A DNA stretch of 27,007 bases from an uncultured bacterium (GCA_905215815.1 CAJMRN010000017.1:1-27007), one strand, 5' to 3'; shown: positions 1 to 8,663, numbered from the stretch's first letter. A program made the numbers and translations. Notes: generated by a model not told the origin, from the letters alone.

Positions 1-39
1 CCGCCGATAACAACCCCTTCCGCTTAACGGCACCGCCAA

Positions 40-126
40 ATGATCCCTTGGGGACGGAGGAAAACGGATCACCGGGCCAGACCGACCCCCTCGGTGATCC
101 GTTTTCCTCCGTCCCCAAGGGATCAT
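40..126. repeat. 35-bp-arm palindrome (REP/BIME-like) downstream of tyrS
   Basis: Positions 40-74 are the exact reverse complement of 92-126, leaving a 17-nt loop (75-91). The arm contains the core TTGGGGACGGAGGAAAACGG. No open frame with gene-like features covers it. It lies just beyond the tyrS terminator. A perfect pair of 35-bp arms in intergenic DNA suggests a REP/BIME-type or MITE-like mobile repeat. That class is an inference, because no second copy occurs in this window. Confidence 0.8.
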
Positions 127-127
127 C

Positions 128-166
128 TAAAAAGGCCGCAGTCGGGAATCCCGGCTGCGGCCTTAT
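128..166 (-). terminator. Rho-independent terminator of tyrS
   Basis: A 10-bp perfect stem (132-141 with 155-164) is extended by an inner GC stem (143-146 with 150-153) around an AAT loop. On the minus strand it is followed by a T-run (complement of the A-run at 129-133). It lies 26 nt past the tyrS stop codon, as expected for an intrinsic terminator. Confidence 0.85.
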
Positions 167-191
167 TGCACTTGTGAGGTCAACTCGCTCG

Positions 192-1403
192 TTAGATCAA
201 CTTGAAGCCCTTGCGCTTGCCTACGGAGAGGGTGTCGCCCAGCTTGAGGGCGCTGGGGTCGATGTTGTAGCTCTTGGGAGCCACAGCCTTGCCGTTGATC
301 TTGACGCCGCCGCCGTCGATGTCGCGACGGGCCTGGCCGGCGCTGGCTGAAAGACCCAGGTCCTTGAGCAGGCCGGCGAGGTAGATCAGACCCTCGTCGT
401 TGACGGTCAGCTCAACATGCTTCTCGGGGAAGTCGGCGAGCTGCCCCTCCTTGAACACGCGGTCGAACTCGGCCTGGGCCTCGTCGCCGGCACCGGCGCC
501 GTGGTAGGTATCGCACAGGTCGCGGCCCAGAACGCGCTTAAGCTCATAGGGGTCGGCGGAACCGTCGGCCAGGGCGGCGTCAATCTTGTCGACCTCGGCC
601 GGGGTGAGCGAGCTCGCCAGGCGGTAGTACTTGCCGATCATCTCGTCGGGGATGGACATGGTCTTGCCGAACATATCCTTGGGCGCGTCGGTCAGGCCGA
701 TGTAGTTACCGTAGGACTTGGACATCTTACGGACGCCATCGGTGCCCTCGAGCAGCGGCATGGTGAGCGCGATCTGGGGCTCCATGCCCATCTTCTCCAT
801 GAGCTCACGGCCGGCGAGCAGGTTGAAGAGCTGGTCGGTGCCGCCCATCTCCACGTCAGCCTTAATCATGACCGAATCGTATGCCTGCATCACAGGATAC
901 AGGAACTCATGCAGGGCGATCGGCATCTGAGACTGGTAGCGCTTGGTAAAGTCATCGCGCTCAAGAATACGGGCGACGGTGAACTTGGAGCACACCTGCA
1001 GCAGTCCGGCGAGATCCATCGACAAGATCCAGTCGCCGTTGTGCACGATGGTGGTCTTCTCGGGATCCAGGATCTTCATGGCCTGGCTCACGTAGGTCTC
1101 GGCATTGGCCTCGATCTGCTCCTGCGAAAGCTGCGGACGGGTGGAGTTCTTGCCCGAAGGGTCGCCAATCAGCGCGGTACCGTTGCCGATGATGAGGGTG
1201 ACGTTGTGGCCCAGGTCCTGGAACTGACGCATCTTGCGCAGCGGCACGGCGTGGCCCAAGTGCAGGTCGGGGCTGGTGGGGTCGACGCCAAGCTTGATGT
1301 TGAGGGGCTCGCCCTTCTCAAGCTTCTTGCGAAGGTCGGCCTCGGGGACGATCTGTGCGGCGCCCGAGGTGATGATACGCATTTGCTCGTCAACAGACAG
1401 CAT
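192..1403 (-). CDS. tyrS: Tyrosyl-tRNA synthetase (type 2)
   Basis: Class I aminoacyl-tRNA synthetase that charges tRNA-Tyr with tyrosine in the cytosol. Seen: the HIGH-type motif HLGH at residues 48-51, the KMSKS motif at 226-230, a Rossmann catalytic core between them, and a C-terminal S4-type RNA-binding domain from about residue 340. The 403-aa length fits bacterial TyrRS. The overall motif pattern, with GGTDQ before KMSKS, fits the type 2 subfamily. The ATG at 1403 was chosen because AAGGAGG lies about 7 nt upstream; the frame stays open to 1499 but without a ribosome site. It follows the U32 gene by 96 nt and is probably co-transcribed with it. No T-box specifier or antiterminator is visible in the short gap. 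Confidence 0.97.
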   Translation of the reverse strand: MLSVDEQMRIITSGAAQIVPEADLRKKLEKGEPLNIKLGVDPTSPDLHLGHAVPLRKMRQFQDLGHNVTLIIGNGTALIGDPSGKNSTRPQLSQEQIEANAETYVSQAMKILDPEKTTIVHNGDWILSMDLAGLLQVCSKFTVARILERDDFTKRYQSQMPIALHEFLYPVMQAYDSVMIKADVEMGGTDQLFNLLAGRELMEKMGMEPQIALTMPLLEGTDGVRKMSKSYGNYIGLTDAPKDMFGKTMSIPDEMIGKYYRLASSLTPAEVDKIDAALADGSADPYELKRVLGRDLCDTYHGAGAGDEAQAEFDRVFKEGQLADFPEKHVELTVNDEGLIYLAGLLKDLGLSASAGQARRDIDGGGVKINGKAVAPKSYNIDPSALKLGDTLSVGKRKGFKLI

Positions 1404-1499
1404 TGGGTATCCTCCTTTTGCTATAGCACCCTCGCCGAAAACGGCGGTGCTGGAAGTCCATAAACTCTCATATGATAACAAACTGACGCGACGCGGCAC

Positions 1500-3476
1500 C
1501 TACGACAGGAAAATCCTCGTCCTGCCGCATGCGTCGATGGCAACTGGCAGACGTGTACCGTCACGCTCGACCAGATAGCGCACCTGCCGACGACGCAAGC
1601 AGTCGCGGCAACGGACCTGCCCCGTCGCATCGGTGGCGCAGACGCCCTCGGCGGTCAACAGACAGTGCTCGCACACCATAAGCCCGGGACGGTTGGCGTC
1701 GACCGGACCCAAGACGCCGGGCTCAGCAGCCAGCTCGGCAATACGCTCCCTATCATTGCTGAGCAACTCGGCAGGCAAGTATACCCACCCCGCGCCAAGC
1801 CCACGCAGCCAGGCAAGCGTGGCCCGATTGGCACAGAACACCGGCGCCGCCACGTCAAACGTCGTACCCAGCTCGCGGGCCATCGCCACCTGCCCCAGGT
1901 TGCGGCAGACGACACGCCCGGCACGTTGCATAAGCGCCCGAGTCCGCTCGGCATCGCGCGCGCGGCACACTTCGTCGAGTACCACCGTCGCATCGGACAA
2001 ATCTCGCTCATCGCGCGGATCCACATCCATCAGTTCCCAGGCAAAGACCATACGAGCAACATCCTCGCGCTTTGCCGGCTCCCCCGGCTCCGCCAACTCC
2101 GTCGGCACATCACCATCTGCCAGAACGCCCTCAAACGGCAACACCTCAACGGACCGCTCAACAGGCGCGACCGCATCTGCCTCGGCACGCATACGCTCCA
2201 ACACCGTTGCCGTCTGCCCCAGCACGCCTGCGCTGCGAATCAGATAGACCTCGCAGCCCGCATCCACCTTGCGCTTGCAATGCACGACGATGTGCTCTCC
2301 CGCAGCGGCATCCACGGGGCAAGGCACCTGTGGCCAGCGCTTGGGCACATCGGGACGCGCATCGGCACCCGGGTAAAATCGGATCTCGAGCGTATCGCCC
2401 GCCGCCACGGCGGCATCAAGCTCAACCGTCACCTCTTCGTGACCCACCGCCACCAAGTGGCCCACGCGCACGCCCTGGTTGATCGCGCGCTCGAAGCTCA
2501 TGAGCTCGGCGCCCGAACGACCCCGCAGATACGCATCGGTAAAGCCGCGGTTGAACGACCTTCCCAGCTCGCGCTCAAGCGTCGGCACCGCATCGGCATC
2601 CCATGTGCCGGCGCGCAGCATATCGAGCGCCCGACGCCACACCCTCACCACGTTAAAGACGTAGTCGGGATTCTTCATGCGGCCCTCAATCTTGAGCGAT
2701 GCCACGCCGACGGCAACAAGCTCCGGCAGGTGCGCGATACCCAGATAGTCACGCGGACAAAGCAGGCGGTCCCCTTCGACAGCAACAACACTCTGCCCCG
2801 CCTCGTCCGCCAAGTCATAGGACAGACGGCACGGCTGTGTGCAGTCGCCGCGCATCGCCGACCGTCCGCGCCGCAGGGCCGAAAACTCACACGCGCCTGA
2901 ATAACCAATGCAAATAGCACCGTGACAGAACACCTCTATGGGCACGCCAGTAGCGCAAAGCGTCCCAATCTCCGCCACGTTCAGCTCGCGCGCCGTCGTC
3001 ACGCGCTCAACTCCCAACTCCTTGGCAGCCAACTGCACGGCACCCTCGCTATGAGCGCCCGCTTGGGTGGACAGGTGAATCTCGACCCCCGGAATCGCCG
3101 CACGAAGCGCGCAAGCCAGCCCGGCATCGGCCACAATCAATGCATCGGCGCCCAACGCATGCGCATGCGCCCCCAACGCCACGGCGTCGGCAAGCTCATC
3201 ATCGAACACGAACACGTTGAGCGTCACGTACACACGCACGCCATGCGCATGGGCCACGGCACAACCGCGCGCGAACTCATCATCGCTAAAGCCATGCGCG
3301 CTCACTCGAGCGTTGAATCCGTCCAGCCCCGCATAGACGGCATCGGCACCCGCCGCAATTGCCGCGAGCATCTGGTCGAGCCCGCCAGCGGGCGCCAGCA
3401 GCTCGGGCAGCGCCACTCCAGCCGCCGCCAACTCGCTTTCGCATTGTCCGCTCGGTTCCATCGGCCGAATCGCCAT
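1500..3476 (-). CDS. Long peptidase-U32 family protein, RlhA/TrhP-like RNA hydroxylation type
   Basis: U32-family proteins once called collagenases are now known as prephenate-dependent tRNA (TrhP) or 23S rRNA (RlhA) hydroxylation factors, or as oxygen-independent hydroxylation partners (UbiU/UbiV). Seen: an N-terminal TIM-barrel-like opening PELLAPAGG, then the U32 signature region at residues ~180-196 (EVFCHGAICIGYSGAC). This is followed by RGDCTQPCR, giving the conserved Cys cluster that holds an iron-sulfur centre in studied members. The 658-aa length and a C-terminal Cys-rich segment (CEHC, CRDC, then a closing DACGRTRI block) match the long RlhA-like forms rather than the ~330-aa TrhP forms. 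ATG 3476 has AAGGAG 7 nt upstream. The substrate (tRNA or rRNA) cannot be decided from sequence alone. Confidence 0.88.
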   Translation of the reverse strand: MAIRPMEPSGQCESELAAAGVALPELLAPAGGLDQMLAAIAAGADAVYAGLDGFNARVSAHGFSDDEFARGCAVAHAHGVRVYVTLNVFVFDDELADAVALGAHAHALGADALIVADAGLACALRAAIPGVEIHLSTQAGAHSEGAVQLAAKELGVERVTTARELNVAEIGTLCATGVPIEVFCHGAICIGYSGACEFSALRRGRSAMRGDCTQPCRLSYDLADEAGQSVVAVEGDRLLCPRDYLGIAHLPELVAVGVASLKIEGRMKNPDYVFNVVRVWRRALDMLRAGTWDADAVPTLERELGRSFNRGFTDAYLRGRSGAELMSFERAINQGVRVGHLVAVGHEEVTVELDAAVAAGDTLEIRFYPGADARPDVPKRWPQVPCPVDAAAGEHIVVHCKRKVDAGCEVYLIRSAGVLGQTATVLERMRAEADAVAPVERSVEVLPFEGVLADGDVPTELAEPGEPAKREDVARMVFAWELMDVDPRDERDLSDATVVLDEVCRARDAERTRALMQRAGRVVCRNLGQVAMARELGTTFDVAAPVFCANRATLAWLRGLGAGWVYLPAELLSNDRERIAELAAEPGVLGPVDANRPGLMVCEHCLLTAEGVCATDATGQVRCRDCLRRRQVRYLVERDGTRLPVAIDACGRTRIFLS

Positions 3477-3637
3477 CGATAAACTCCTTGCCAAGGTGTG
3501 CTTTCACTCTGAAAATTGCTTCCAACCAGCATACACGAGGCCTCACGTGCCCCGATTGGTTTAATGTGTAATAACTTATGTCCATCCTGCCCGGCAACAC
3601 ACCTAGCGCCTGGCACGACATACCTGGAGGTCAATCT

Positions 3638-5821
3638 ATGGGTCCTCGCCAACGACAGGGACGCGGTCGCTCCAAGACGCATGCCCTTCCCATGATCTTG
3701 CTCTCGTTTTTGGGCTTTCTGCTTATCGCGGGCGTAGCGTTTGGCATCGGCATGATCGGCAACGTCAACCGCTGGCTGTCCGACCTGCCCGACTACACCG
3801 ACGCCAACGCCTATCTGGTCAGCGAGCCCACCGACATCGTCGACTGCAACGGCAATACCATTGCGAGTTTCTACACTCAAAACCGCAAGTCCATCACCAA
3901 GGACCAAGTGTCCCCCTACGTGCTGCAGGGCACCATCGATGTCGAGGACGAGCGCTTCTATGAGCATGGCGGCATCGATCTCTGGGGCATTGCGCGTGCA
4001 TCGGTGGCAACGCTCACCGGCGGCCACGAGGGCGCGTCGACCATCACCCAGCAGCTGGTCCGCAACACCATCCTGCAGGAGGAACAATTCGACTCGACCA
4101 TCGAGCGCAAGGTGCGCGAGGCCTATATCGCCATCAAGATGGAGGACATGTACTCCAAAGACGATATTCTCATGATGTACCTCAACACCATCTACTACGG
4201 TCACGGCGCCTACGGCATCGAGGCCGCCGCCGAGACCTACCTGTCCAAGACTGCCGCCGACCTCACCCTAAGCGAGGCCGCGCTGCTGATCGGCCTTCCC
4301 AATTCGCCCTCGCAGTACGACCCCACGGTTAACCCCGACTTGGCACTGTCCCGCCGCAACAAGGTTCTGGACAACATGTTGCGCTTGGGACACATCACGC
4401 AGGAAGAGCACGATGCCGCACAGGCTGAACCCATCACCCTCAACCTGACAGAGATCTCGGGCAGCGGCGTTAACATCTATTCGCAGCCCTACTTTGTCTC
4501 CTATGTCAAGCAACTTCTGGAGCAGGAGTTCTCCACCGACGTACTCTTTAAGGGCGGCCTTACGGTTAAGACCACCATCGACCCCACGATGCAGCAGGTG
4601 GCCGAGGAGGCCGTGCGCTCGCAGCTTGACACAACCGGACTCGACGGCCTGGACATGGGCATGGTGGTCATTGACCCCAAGACCGGCCACATCAAGTGCA
4701 TGGTGGGCGGCTATGACTACGACTCGGACCAGAACCACGTGAACCACGCAACGGCCAAACGCCCCACGGGCTCCTCGTTTAAGGCGTTCACGCTCGCCGC
4801 TGCCATCCAGTGCGGCATGGACCCCGATATCACCCTCAACTGCAACTCGCCGCTACCCCTTAAAAATTCCTCTGCCAAAGTCCAGAACTACGCAAACCAG
4901 AGCATGGGCACCATTACGCTCAAGCAGGCGACGGCGCTTTCGTCCAACACCGGCTATGTCCAGGTCGCAGACGCCATCGGCAACGACAAGATCATCTCGC
5001 TTGCCAAAAAACTCGGCATCGATCCCAAGAAGGACAACCTCGAAGACGTGCCCGTCATGACGCTCGGCACCGGCTCCATCTCACCGCTCGAGATGGCCGC
5101 CGCCTATGCCGCCTTTGCCAACGGCGGATACTATCGCCAACCCATCGCCATCACCGAGATCATCTCCCGCAGCGGGTCAGTGCTGTACCAGCACACCGAC
5201 AATCCGCAACAGGCGCTCACCGCCGGTGAGGCTGCAGCCGTAACCGATACCCTGAGCGGCGTTATGCGTGGCAGCGGCACCGGCGCTTCGGGCGCCCTGA
5301 GCGTCAACCAGCCATGCGCCGGCAAGACGGGCACCACCAGCGATGTTACCAACCTGTGGTTCTGCGGCTACACTCCACAACTCTCCGTTGCGCTTTGGAC
5401 CGGCTACTCCCAGGGCGAGATCCCCATCAAAAAGAACGGTGCAGACTTACACCCATATTCCACCAATCTGCCCGTCTTCAAGAAATTCATGGATACGGTC
5501 TTGGCCGGCAAAGAGCGCGAGGAATTCCCGACCGGCACGGCCCCTCAATACAAGAGCAATGACTCTTGGAAGTTCTTTGGCACAACCAACAAAAAGAAAG
5601 ACGAAGAGGACGAAGGCGAGGAGGAAGAGACCGCCACAACCACAACCACTACGACGACAACCACGACCACTGAAACCCCGGGCGGCGACACCACCGGCGG
5701 CAACGGTAACGGTACGACAGGTGGCGACGGTGGCACGGGTGGCGACGGTGGCACGCCGACGCCTACCCCCGATCCCACGCCCACGCCCACGCCCACGCCC
5801 GACCCCTCTACGGGCCAGTAG
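3638..5821 (+). CDS. Class A penicillin-binding protein (bifunctional transglycosylase/transpeptidase)
   Basis: Polymerises and cross-links peptidoglycan on the outer face of the membrane. Seen: a short basic cytoplasmic N-terminus, one transmembrane segment (~19-40), a GT51 transglycosylase domain with catalytic Glu in EDERFYEH (~103) and STITQQLVRN, and a transpeptidase domain with SSFK (~379-382), SSN (~435-437) and KTG (~563-565). The last ~75 residues are an acidic patch followed by poly-Thr, Gly/Thr and Pro-Thr repeats, probably a flexible wall-spanning tail. ATG 3638 is preferred over 3578 because GGAGG precedes it by 7 nt. It is transcribed divergently from the U32 gene, alone, and closes with a strong terminator. 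The exact PBP paralogue (PonA/PBP1-like) is not assigned. Confidence 0.95.
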   Translation: MGPRQRQGRGRSKTHALPMILLSFLGFLLIAGVAFGIGMIGNVNRWLSDLPDYTDANAYLVSEPTDIVDCNGNTIASFYTQNRKSITKDQVSPYVLQGTIDVEDERFYEHGGIDLWGIARASVATLTGGHEGASTITQQLVRNTILQEEQFDSTIERKVREAYIAIKMEDMYSKDDILMMYLNTIYYGHGAYGIEAAAETYLSKTAADLTLSEAALLIGLPNSPSQYDPTVNPDLALSRRNKVLDNMLRLGHITQEEHDAAQAEPITLNLTEISGSGVNIYSQPYFVSYVKQLLEQEFSTDVLFKGGLTVKTTIDPTMQQVAEEAVRSQLDTTGLDGLDMGMVVIDPKTGHIKCMVGGYDYDSDQNHVNHATAKRPTGSSFKAFTLAAAIQCGMDPDITLNCNSPLPLKNSSAKVQNYANQSMGTITLKQATALSSNTGYVQVADAIGNDKIISLAKKLGIDPKKDNLEDVPVMTLGTGSISPLEMAAAYAAFANGGYYRQPIAITEIISRSGSVLYQHTDNPQQALTAGEAAAVTDTLSGVMRGSGTGASGALSVNQPCAGKTGTTSDVTNLWFCGYTPQLSVALWTGYSQGEIPIKKNGADLHPYSTNLPVFKKFMDTVLAGKEREEFPTGTAPQYKSNDSWKFFGTTNKKKDEEDEGEEEETATTTTTTTTTTTTETPGGDTTGGNGNGTTGGDGGTGGDGGTPTPTPDPTPTPTPTPDPSTGQ
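5638..5815 (+). repeat. Low-complexity repeats coding the PBP tail
   Basis: Within the PBP 3' end lie a run of Thr codons (ACN), two exact tandem copies of an 18-bp unit (5720-5737 and 5738-5755, GGTGGCGACGGTGGCACG), and about four CCCACG hexamers coding Pro-Thr. All units are multiples of three, so gain or loss would change tail length without a frameshift. Confidence 0.85.
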
Positions 5822-5846
5822 GCGCAAAGCGTCATCTGACAACAAG

Positions 5847-5885
5847 GCGCCCGAGCAGCACGTACGCTGCTCGGGCGCTTCTTTA
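5847..5885 (+). terminator. Rho-independent terminator of the PBP gene
   Basis: A perfect 13-bp GC-rich stem (5847-5859 with 5866-5878) with a 6-nt ACGTAC loop is followed by TTCTTTATTT. It begins 26 nt after the PBP stop codon. Confidence 0.92.
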
Positions 5886-5957
5886 TTTCGGCAGATACCA
5901 CAAGATGCCGCGACGGCTCCGGCTACAGGACCGATAGGGCAACAGGCACTGGCATGC

Positions 5958-5986
5958 AAAAAGGGCGCTGACCTTCGTCAACGCCC
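5958..5986 (-). terminator. Rho-independent terminator of argR
   Basis: On the minus strand AGGGCG...CGCCCT forms a stem extended by TGAC/GTCA around a GAAG tetraloop with one mismatch. A run of five Ts follows (complement of the A-run at 5958-5962). It lies ~50 nt past the argR stop. Confidence 0.85.
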
Positions 5987-6037
5987 TCGGCAATTACCTA
6001 TAGCAACAATCGGCACAGCAGCAGTGCCGCTACTCCC

Positions 6038-6475
6038 CTACTTGTGAGAGTTACTCAGCTTGTTGATGAGTGCCTCAAGACGCTCTCCGTCCTCGGCCGT
6101 CTGCGCAATGACCAAGATTGTGTCGTTGCCGGCAAGCGAGCCAAGCACGTCGGGCAGCTCCGCAGCATCGACAGCTGCGGCAATACCAGAAGCCGTACCG
6201 GGCTGCGCCTTGATCATAACCAGATTATCGGTGCGCAGTACGCCGGTAACCAACTCGGAAACCATGCGCTGCAGATGCAGGTCCTCGGCAAGGACATAGA
6301 TGCCCTCGGGGAGCTTGCGCAGTCCCATGTCCGCGATGTCGCGCGAAACGGTCGCCTGCGTGCAATCGAAACCCATGGCGCGAAGCTCGTCTACCAAAAC
6401 GCGCTGCGTGCGTACGTCCTTATTGCGAACAATATCTCTGATGGCATCCTGGCGCCCATTGCGTTTTTTGGCCAT
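6038..6475 (-). CDS. argR: Arginine repressor ArgR
   Basis: Hexameric arginine-responsive DNA-binding regulator of arginine biosynthesis and catabolism. Seen: an N-terminal winged helix-turn-helix with ATVSRDIADMG (the family signature, ~residues 42-52) and a C-terminal oligomerisation/arginine-binding domain with GNDTILVIAQT, equivalent to the conserved GxDT loop. At 145 aa it has the usual length. ATG 6475 was chosen because family members start close to a basic MAKK-type sequence; the frame extends to 6508 without a better ribosome site. No arginine biosynthetic genes lie nearby, so it is probably a stand-alone regulator with a self-regulated promoter. Confidence 0.95.
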   Translation of the reverse strand: MAKKRNGRQDAIRDIVRNKDVRTQRVLVDELRAMGFDCTQATVSRDIADMGLRKLPEGIYVLAEDLHLQRMVSELVTGVLRTDNLVMIKAQPGTASGIAAAVDAAELPDVLGSLAGNDTILVIAQTAEDGERLEALINKLSNSHK

Positions 6476-6505
6476 ACAAAACCTCACTCCAAAAGATGGC
6501 GGAGA

Positions 6506-6600
6506 CAATCACTTAGTGATTGAATAGTTTAGCGCTATTTGAGGGTTTTAGTGAATAAGAACGCATTTCGAAACAATTCCATGCAATTTATTTCGAAAAT
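6506..6600 (-). promoter_or_regulatory. argR upstream region with operator-like palindrome
   Basis: An 8-bp perfect palindrome with a 1-nt spacer (CAATCACTTAGTGATTG, 6506-6522) sits 31 nt upstream of the argR start. Two ATTTCGAAA copies lie at 6565-6573 and 6590-6598. The AT-rich stretch GTGAATAAGAACGCATT resembles a degenerate ARG-box half. A possible promoter on the minus strand is TTCACT-18-TAAACT. ArgR autoregulation is common, but which of these is the operator is inference. Confidence 0.4.
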
Positions 6601-6607
6601 CACGCTA

Positions 6608-7684
6608 CTAGACAGTCCTGGCGCCCGAACGATTGAAAAAGGCCGCCAGATGCGTATACAACGCACACCGCATGGGCTTGGCGCTGGCTATCGAACCATA
6701 GAGTAGACCTAGGCCACGATGATTGCCCTTAAGGGCCACAACCATCTGACGGGTACGCTGCGCATCGAGCATATCATGCAAACGGGCCGAACGCTCTATT
6801 GAAGACACCCCATGGGGGCTCAGACATAAATTTTCGATGCAGGCAACCAGGCCGGTATAGTAATACCGCTGGCAGACCAGTTTCAACTGATCGCTACCGC
6901 CCCCGACGGCAAGCGAGTCAGCAAGCCTGTCGAGCGCCCCGATATCATCAGAAAGCCTGGCAAACATCGTGGGGTCAAACGTCTCCGTAATCGATGACGC
7001 CACTGCATGAAAACGGGCACGACCACATCCCGAAACGCTCTTTGCCTGCGAAAGCGCGAATGTCAAAAAAGACACCGTGCGAAATGCATCGCCATGCGCA
7101 AGGCATGCCTCAAAGAGGGCGCGATCATACAGCACGCCGGAGGACTGTCGGATTAAACCATGGGAGATCAACTGGGTCAGGCAAGCTGCCTGGTCCCCAT
7201 CGCCAGAAACGGATGCCGCGTCCAAAACTCGGGAATGACGCTCGCGGTGGGCATCGTAGCGATCGAGCGAAACAGAAGGGAACACGATGTCAGCCGAAGC
7301 GTCGCACGAACTGTCGACCATCTGCGAAAGGGACTGCGGCGCAAACCACTCATTGGCATTCATCGCAATGATCTGGGAGCCGCGCGAAGCCGCAAAGCCG
7401 GCGCGCAAACAGGCACCAGGCGCTGGGTCCTCAGCATCAATCAAATCAATATGAATGTCTCTGCCGGCGGCAACTTCGAGCGAATGGCGCACACCGGCTA
7501 CCACGCCGCGGCAAACGACGACAATTTGCAAATCGTAGAGGTCTTGGTTCTGGACACTCTCGAGAGCGCGCATCGCATAACTGGGCGAACCCTCAACAAT
7601 CAGGATCACCGAAAGTCGCGGATGCGAACCACGTCGAACCAAGTTTTCCGTCCTCTCGACAGCTAGTAACAAACTGTCGTTCAT
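6608..7684 (-). CDS. GT2-like glycosyltransferase family protein, possibly degenerate
   Basis: The N-terminal ~120 residues resemble the GT-A fold of family 2 glycosyltransferases: RLSVILIVEGSPSYAMRALESVQNQ is the typical opening, followed by AGFAASRGSQIIAMNANEWF. The second stretch occupies the place of the usual AxGxYIxFLDADD block. The metal-binding DxD is replaced by NAN, so activity is doubtful. The C-terminal ~230 residues are not recognised; no clear transmembrane segment is seen. ATG 7684 gives 358 aa and is preceded by GGGGTG; a TTG at 7699 is an alternative. It lies alone between argR and truA, not in a polysaccharide cluster, so its role cannot be inferred from context. Confidence 0.65.
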   Translation of the reverse strand: MNDSLLLAVERTENLVRRGSHPRLSVILIVEGSPSYAMRALESVQNQDLYDLQIVVVCRGVVAGVRHSLEVAAGRDIHIDLIDAEDPAPGACLRAGFAASRGSQIIAMNANEWFAPQSLSQMVDSSCDASADIVFPSVSLDRYDAHRERHSRVLDAASVSGDGDQAACLTQLISHGLIRQSSGVLYDRALFEACLAHGDAFRTVSFLTFALSQAKSVSGCGRARFHAVASSITETFDPTMFARLSDDIGALDRLADSLAVGGGSDQLKLVCQRYYYTGLVACIENLCLSPHGVSSIERSARLHDMLDAQRTRQMVVALKGNHRGLGLLYGSIASAKPMRCALYTHLAAFFNRSGARTV

Positions 7685-7803
7685 GGTACACCCCGTCAAT
7701 TAATGCGGGCGGTCACCCGTCGCGATGCACGTCAAGAACAGATGTTGCACACGCCCCGCCCACAGGCGCCGCACACATAGATCGCCGTCAGGCAGTCTCT
7801 TCC

Positions 7804-8628
7804 CTAATCGAGGACCACAAGCTCGGCGGGGTCGTAGTCCACGCCCATAAAAGTAAGACCGCATGCGGGTGCCGTAGGACCAGCTGCGGTGCGATCGCAG
7901 GCGTCAATTACCTCGCGCATCCACTCGGGATCGCGGCGATGCATGCCGATCTCGACAAGGGTGCCCACAATGGTTCTCACCATCGAATGCAAAAACGCAT
8001 TGCCCTCGATGGTAAACGTGAGGATGTCCTCGCCAAAGGCGATCTCATGGCCAAACTCGGCCCGTATCACGCAGCGGTGCGTAGGTTTGCCCACGGCAGA
8101 GGCGACCTTGCAAAAGCTCTTAAAGTCCTGCTCGCCCAAAAGCGCAGGGCAGGCGGCCGCCATCGCATCGACGTCGAGGGGATAGCGATGCCACCACACG
8201 GCACCACGTGACAGCACGGGCCGCGCATCACGATCGGCAATACGATAGGTGTACGTGCGAGAACGCGCGTCAAAGCGCGCAGAAAAGCCCTTACGAGCCT
8301 TGTAGACCTCGTTTATGGCGATATCTTTGGGAAGGAGGGCATCCATAGCCCTCAGCCACCTACGGCGCGTACACGCGAGCTCAGCGTCCGTTACAGGCAC
8401 GCTGATGTATTGGGCCACCGCATGCACGCCGGCATCGGTACGCCCCGCGCACGTAAGATCGATTGGGCGGCGCAGCAACGTCTCAATGGCACGGCGCAGC
8501 TCGCCCGCAACCGTCGTCTGGCCCGGCTGTTCGGCAAATCCGCTATAGGAGGAGCCATCGTAGGCCACGCGAAATACAAGGGTGGCGTCGAGCTCGGGGG
8601 TCGAATTGAAATCAGACGGCGCAGTCAT
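7804..8628 (-). CDS. truA: tRNA pseudouridine(38-40) synthase TruA
   Basis: Converts U38-U40 of the tRNA anticodon stem to pseudouridine. Seen: catalytic Asp in CAGRTDAGVHA (Asp ~65), the N-terminal FRVAYDGSSYSGF block, the YTYRI motif and the late NAFLHSMVRTIVGTL block. At 274 aa it matches the family. ATG 8628 has GGGAG 5 nt upstream; a TTG at 8643 is possible but lacks support. It lies just past the rplQ terminator, a classic position after the alpha operon in Gram-positives, so it is expressed either by read-through or from a weak local promoter. Confidence 0.96.
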   Translation of the reverse strand: MTAPSDFNSTPELDATLVFRVAYDGSSYSGFAEQPGQTTVAGELRRAIETLLRRPIDLTCAGRTDAGVHAVAQYISVPVTDAELACTRRRWLRAMDALLPKDIAINEVYKARKGFSARFDARSRTYTYRIADRDARPVLSRGAVWWHRYPLDVDAMAAACPALLGEQDFKSFCKVASAVGKPTHRCVIRAEFGHEIAFGEDILTFTIEGNAFLHSMVRTIVGTLVEIGMHRRDPEWMREVIDACDRTAAGPTAPACGLTFMGVDYDPAELVVLD

Positions 8629-8663
8629 GGGCGCTCCCAACAAACTAGCAACGATATTGCGAC

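Noticed and set aside
1404..1499. Possible T-box leader before tyrS
   Set aside because: The gap is only 96 nt, lacks the conserved AGGGTGGNACCGCG box, and contains only a small hairpin without a T-run.
1665..2900. Plus-strand open frame (411 codons) within the U32 gene
   Set aside because: Antisense shadow with Arg/His-rich low-information product; the minus-strand frame carries the U32 signature.
3477..3637. Divergent promoter pair between the U32 and PBP genes
   Set aside because: Promoters must exist here, but no pair of -35/-10 boxes with acceptable spacing was convincing on either strand, so none is listed.
5638..5815. CRISPR array or minisatellite
   Set aside because: The repeats are short, without spacers, and code for an in-frame Thr/Gly/Pro tail of the PBP.
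7700..7803. Possible small gene or tRNA between truA and the GT2-like gene
   Set aside because: No frame with a start and ribosome site, and no cloverleaf pattern; only short imperfect inverted repeats.
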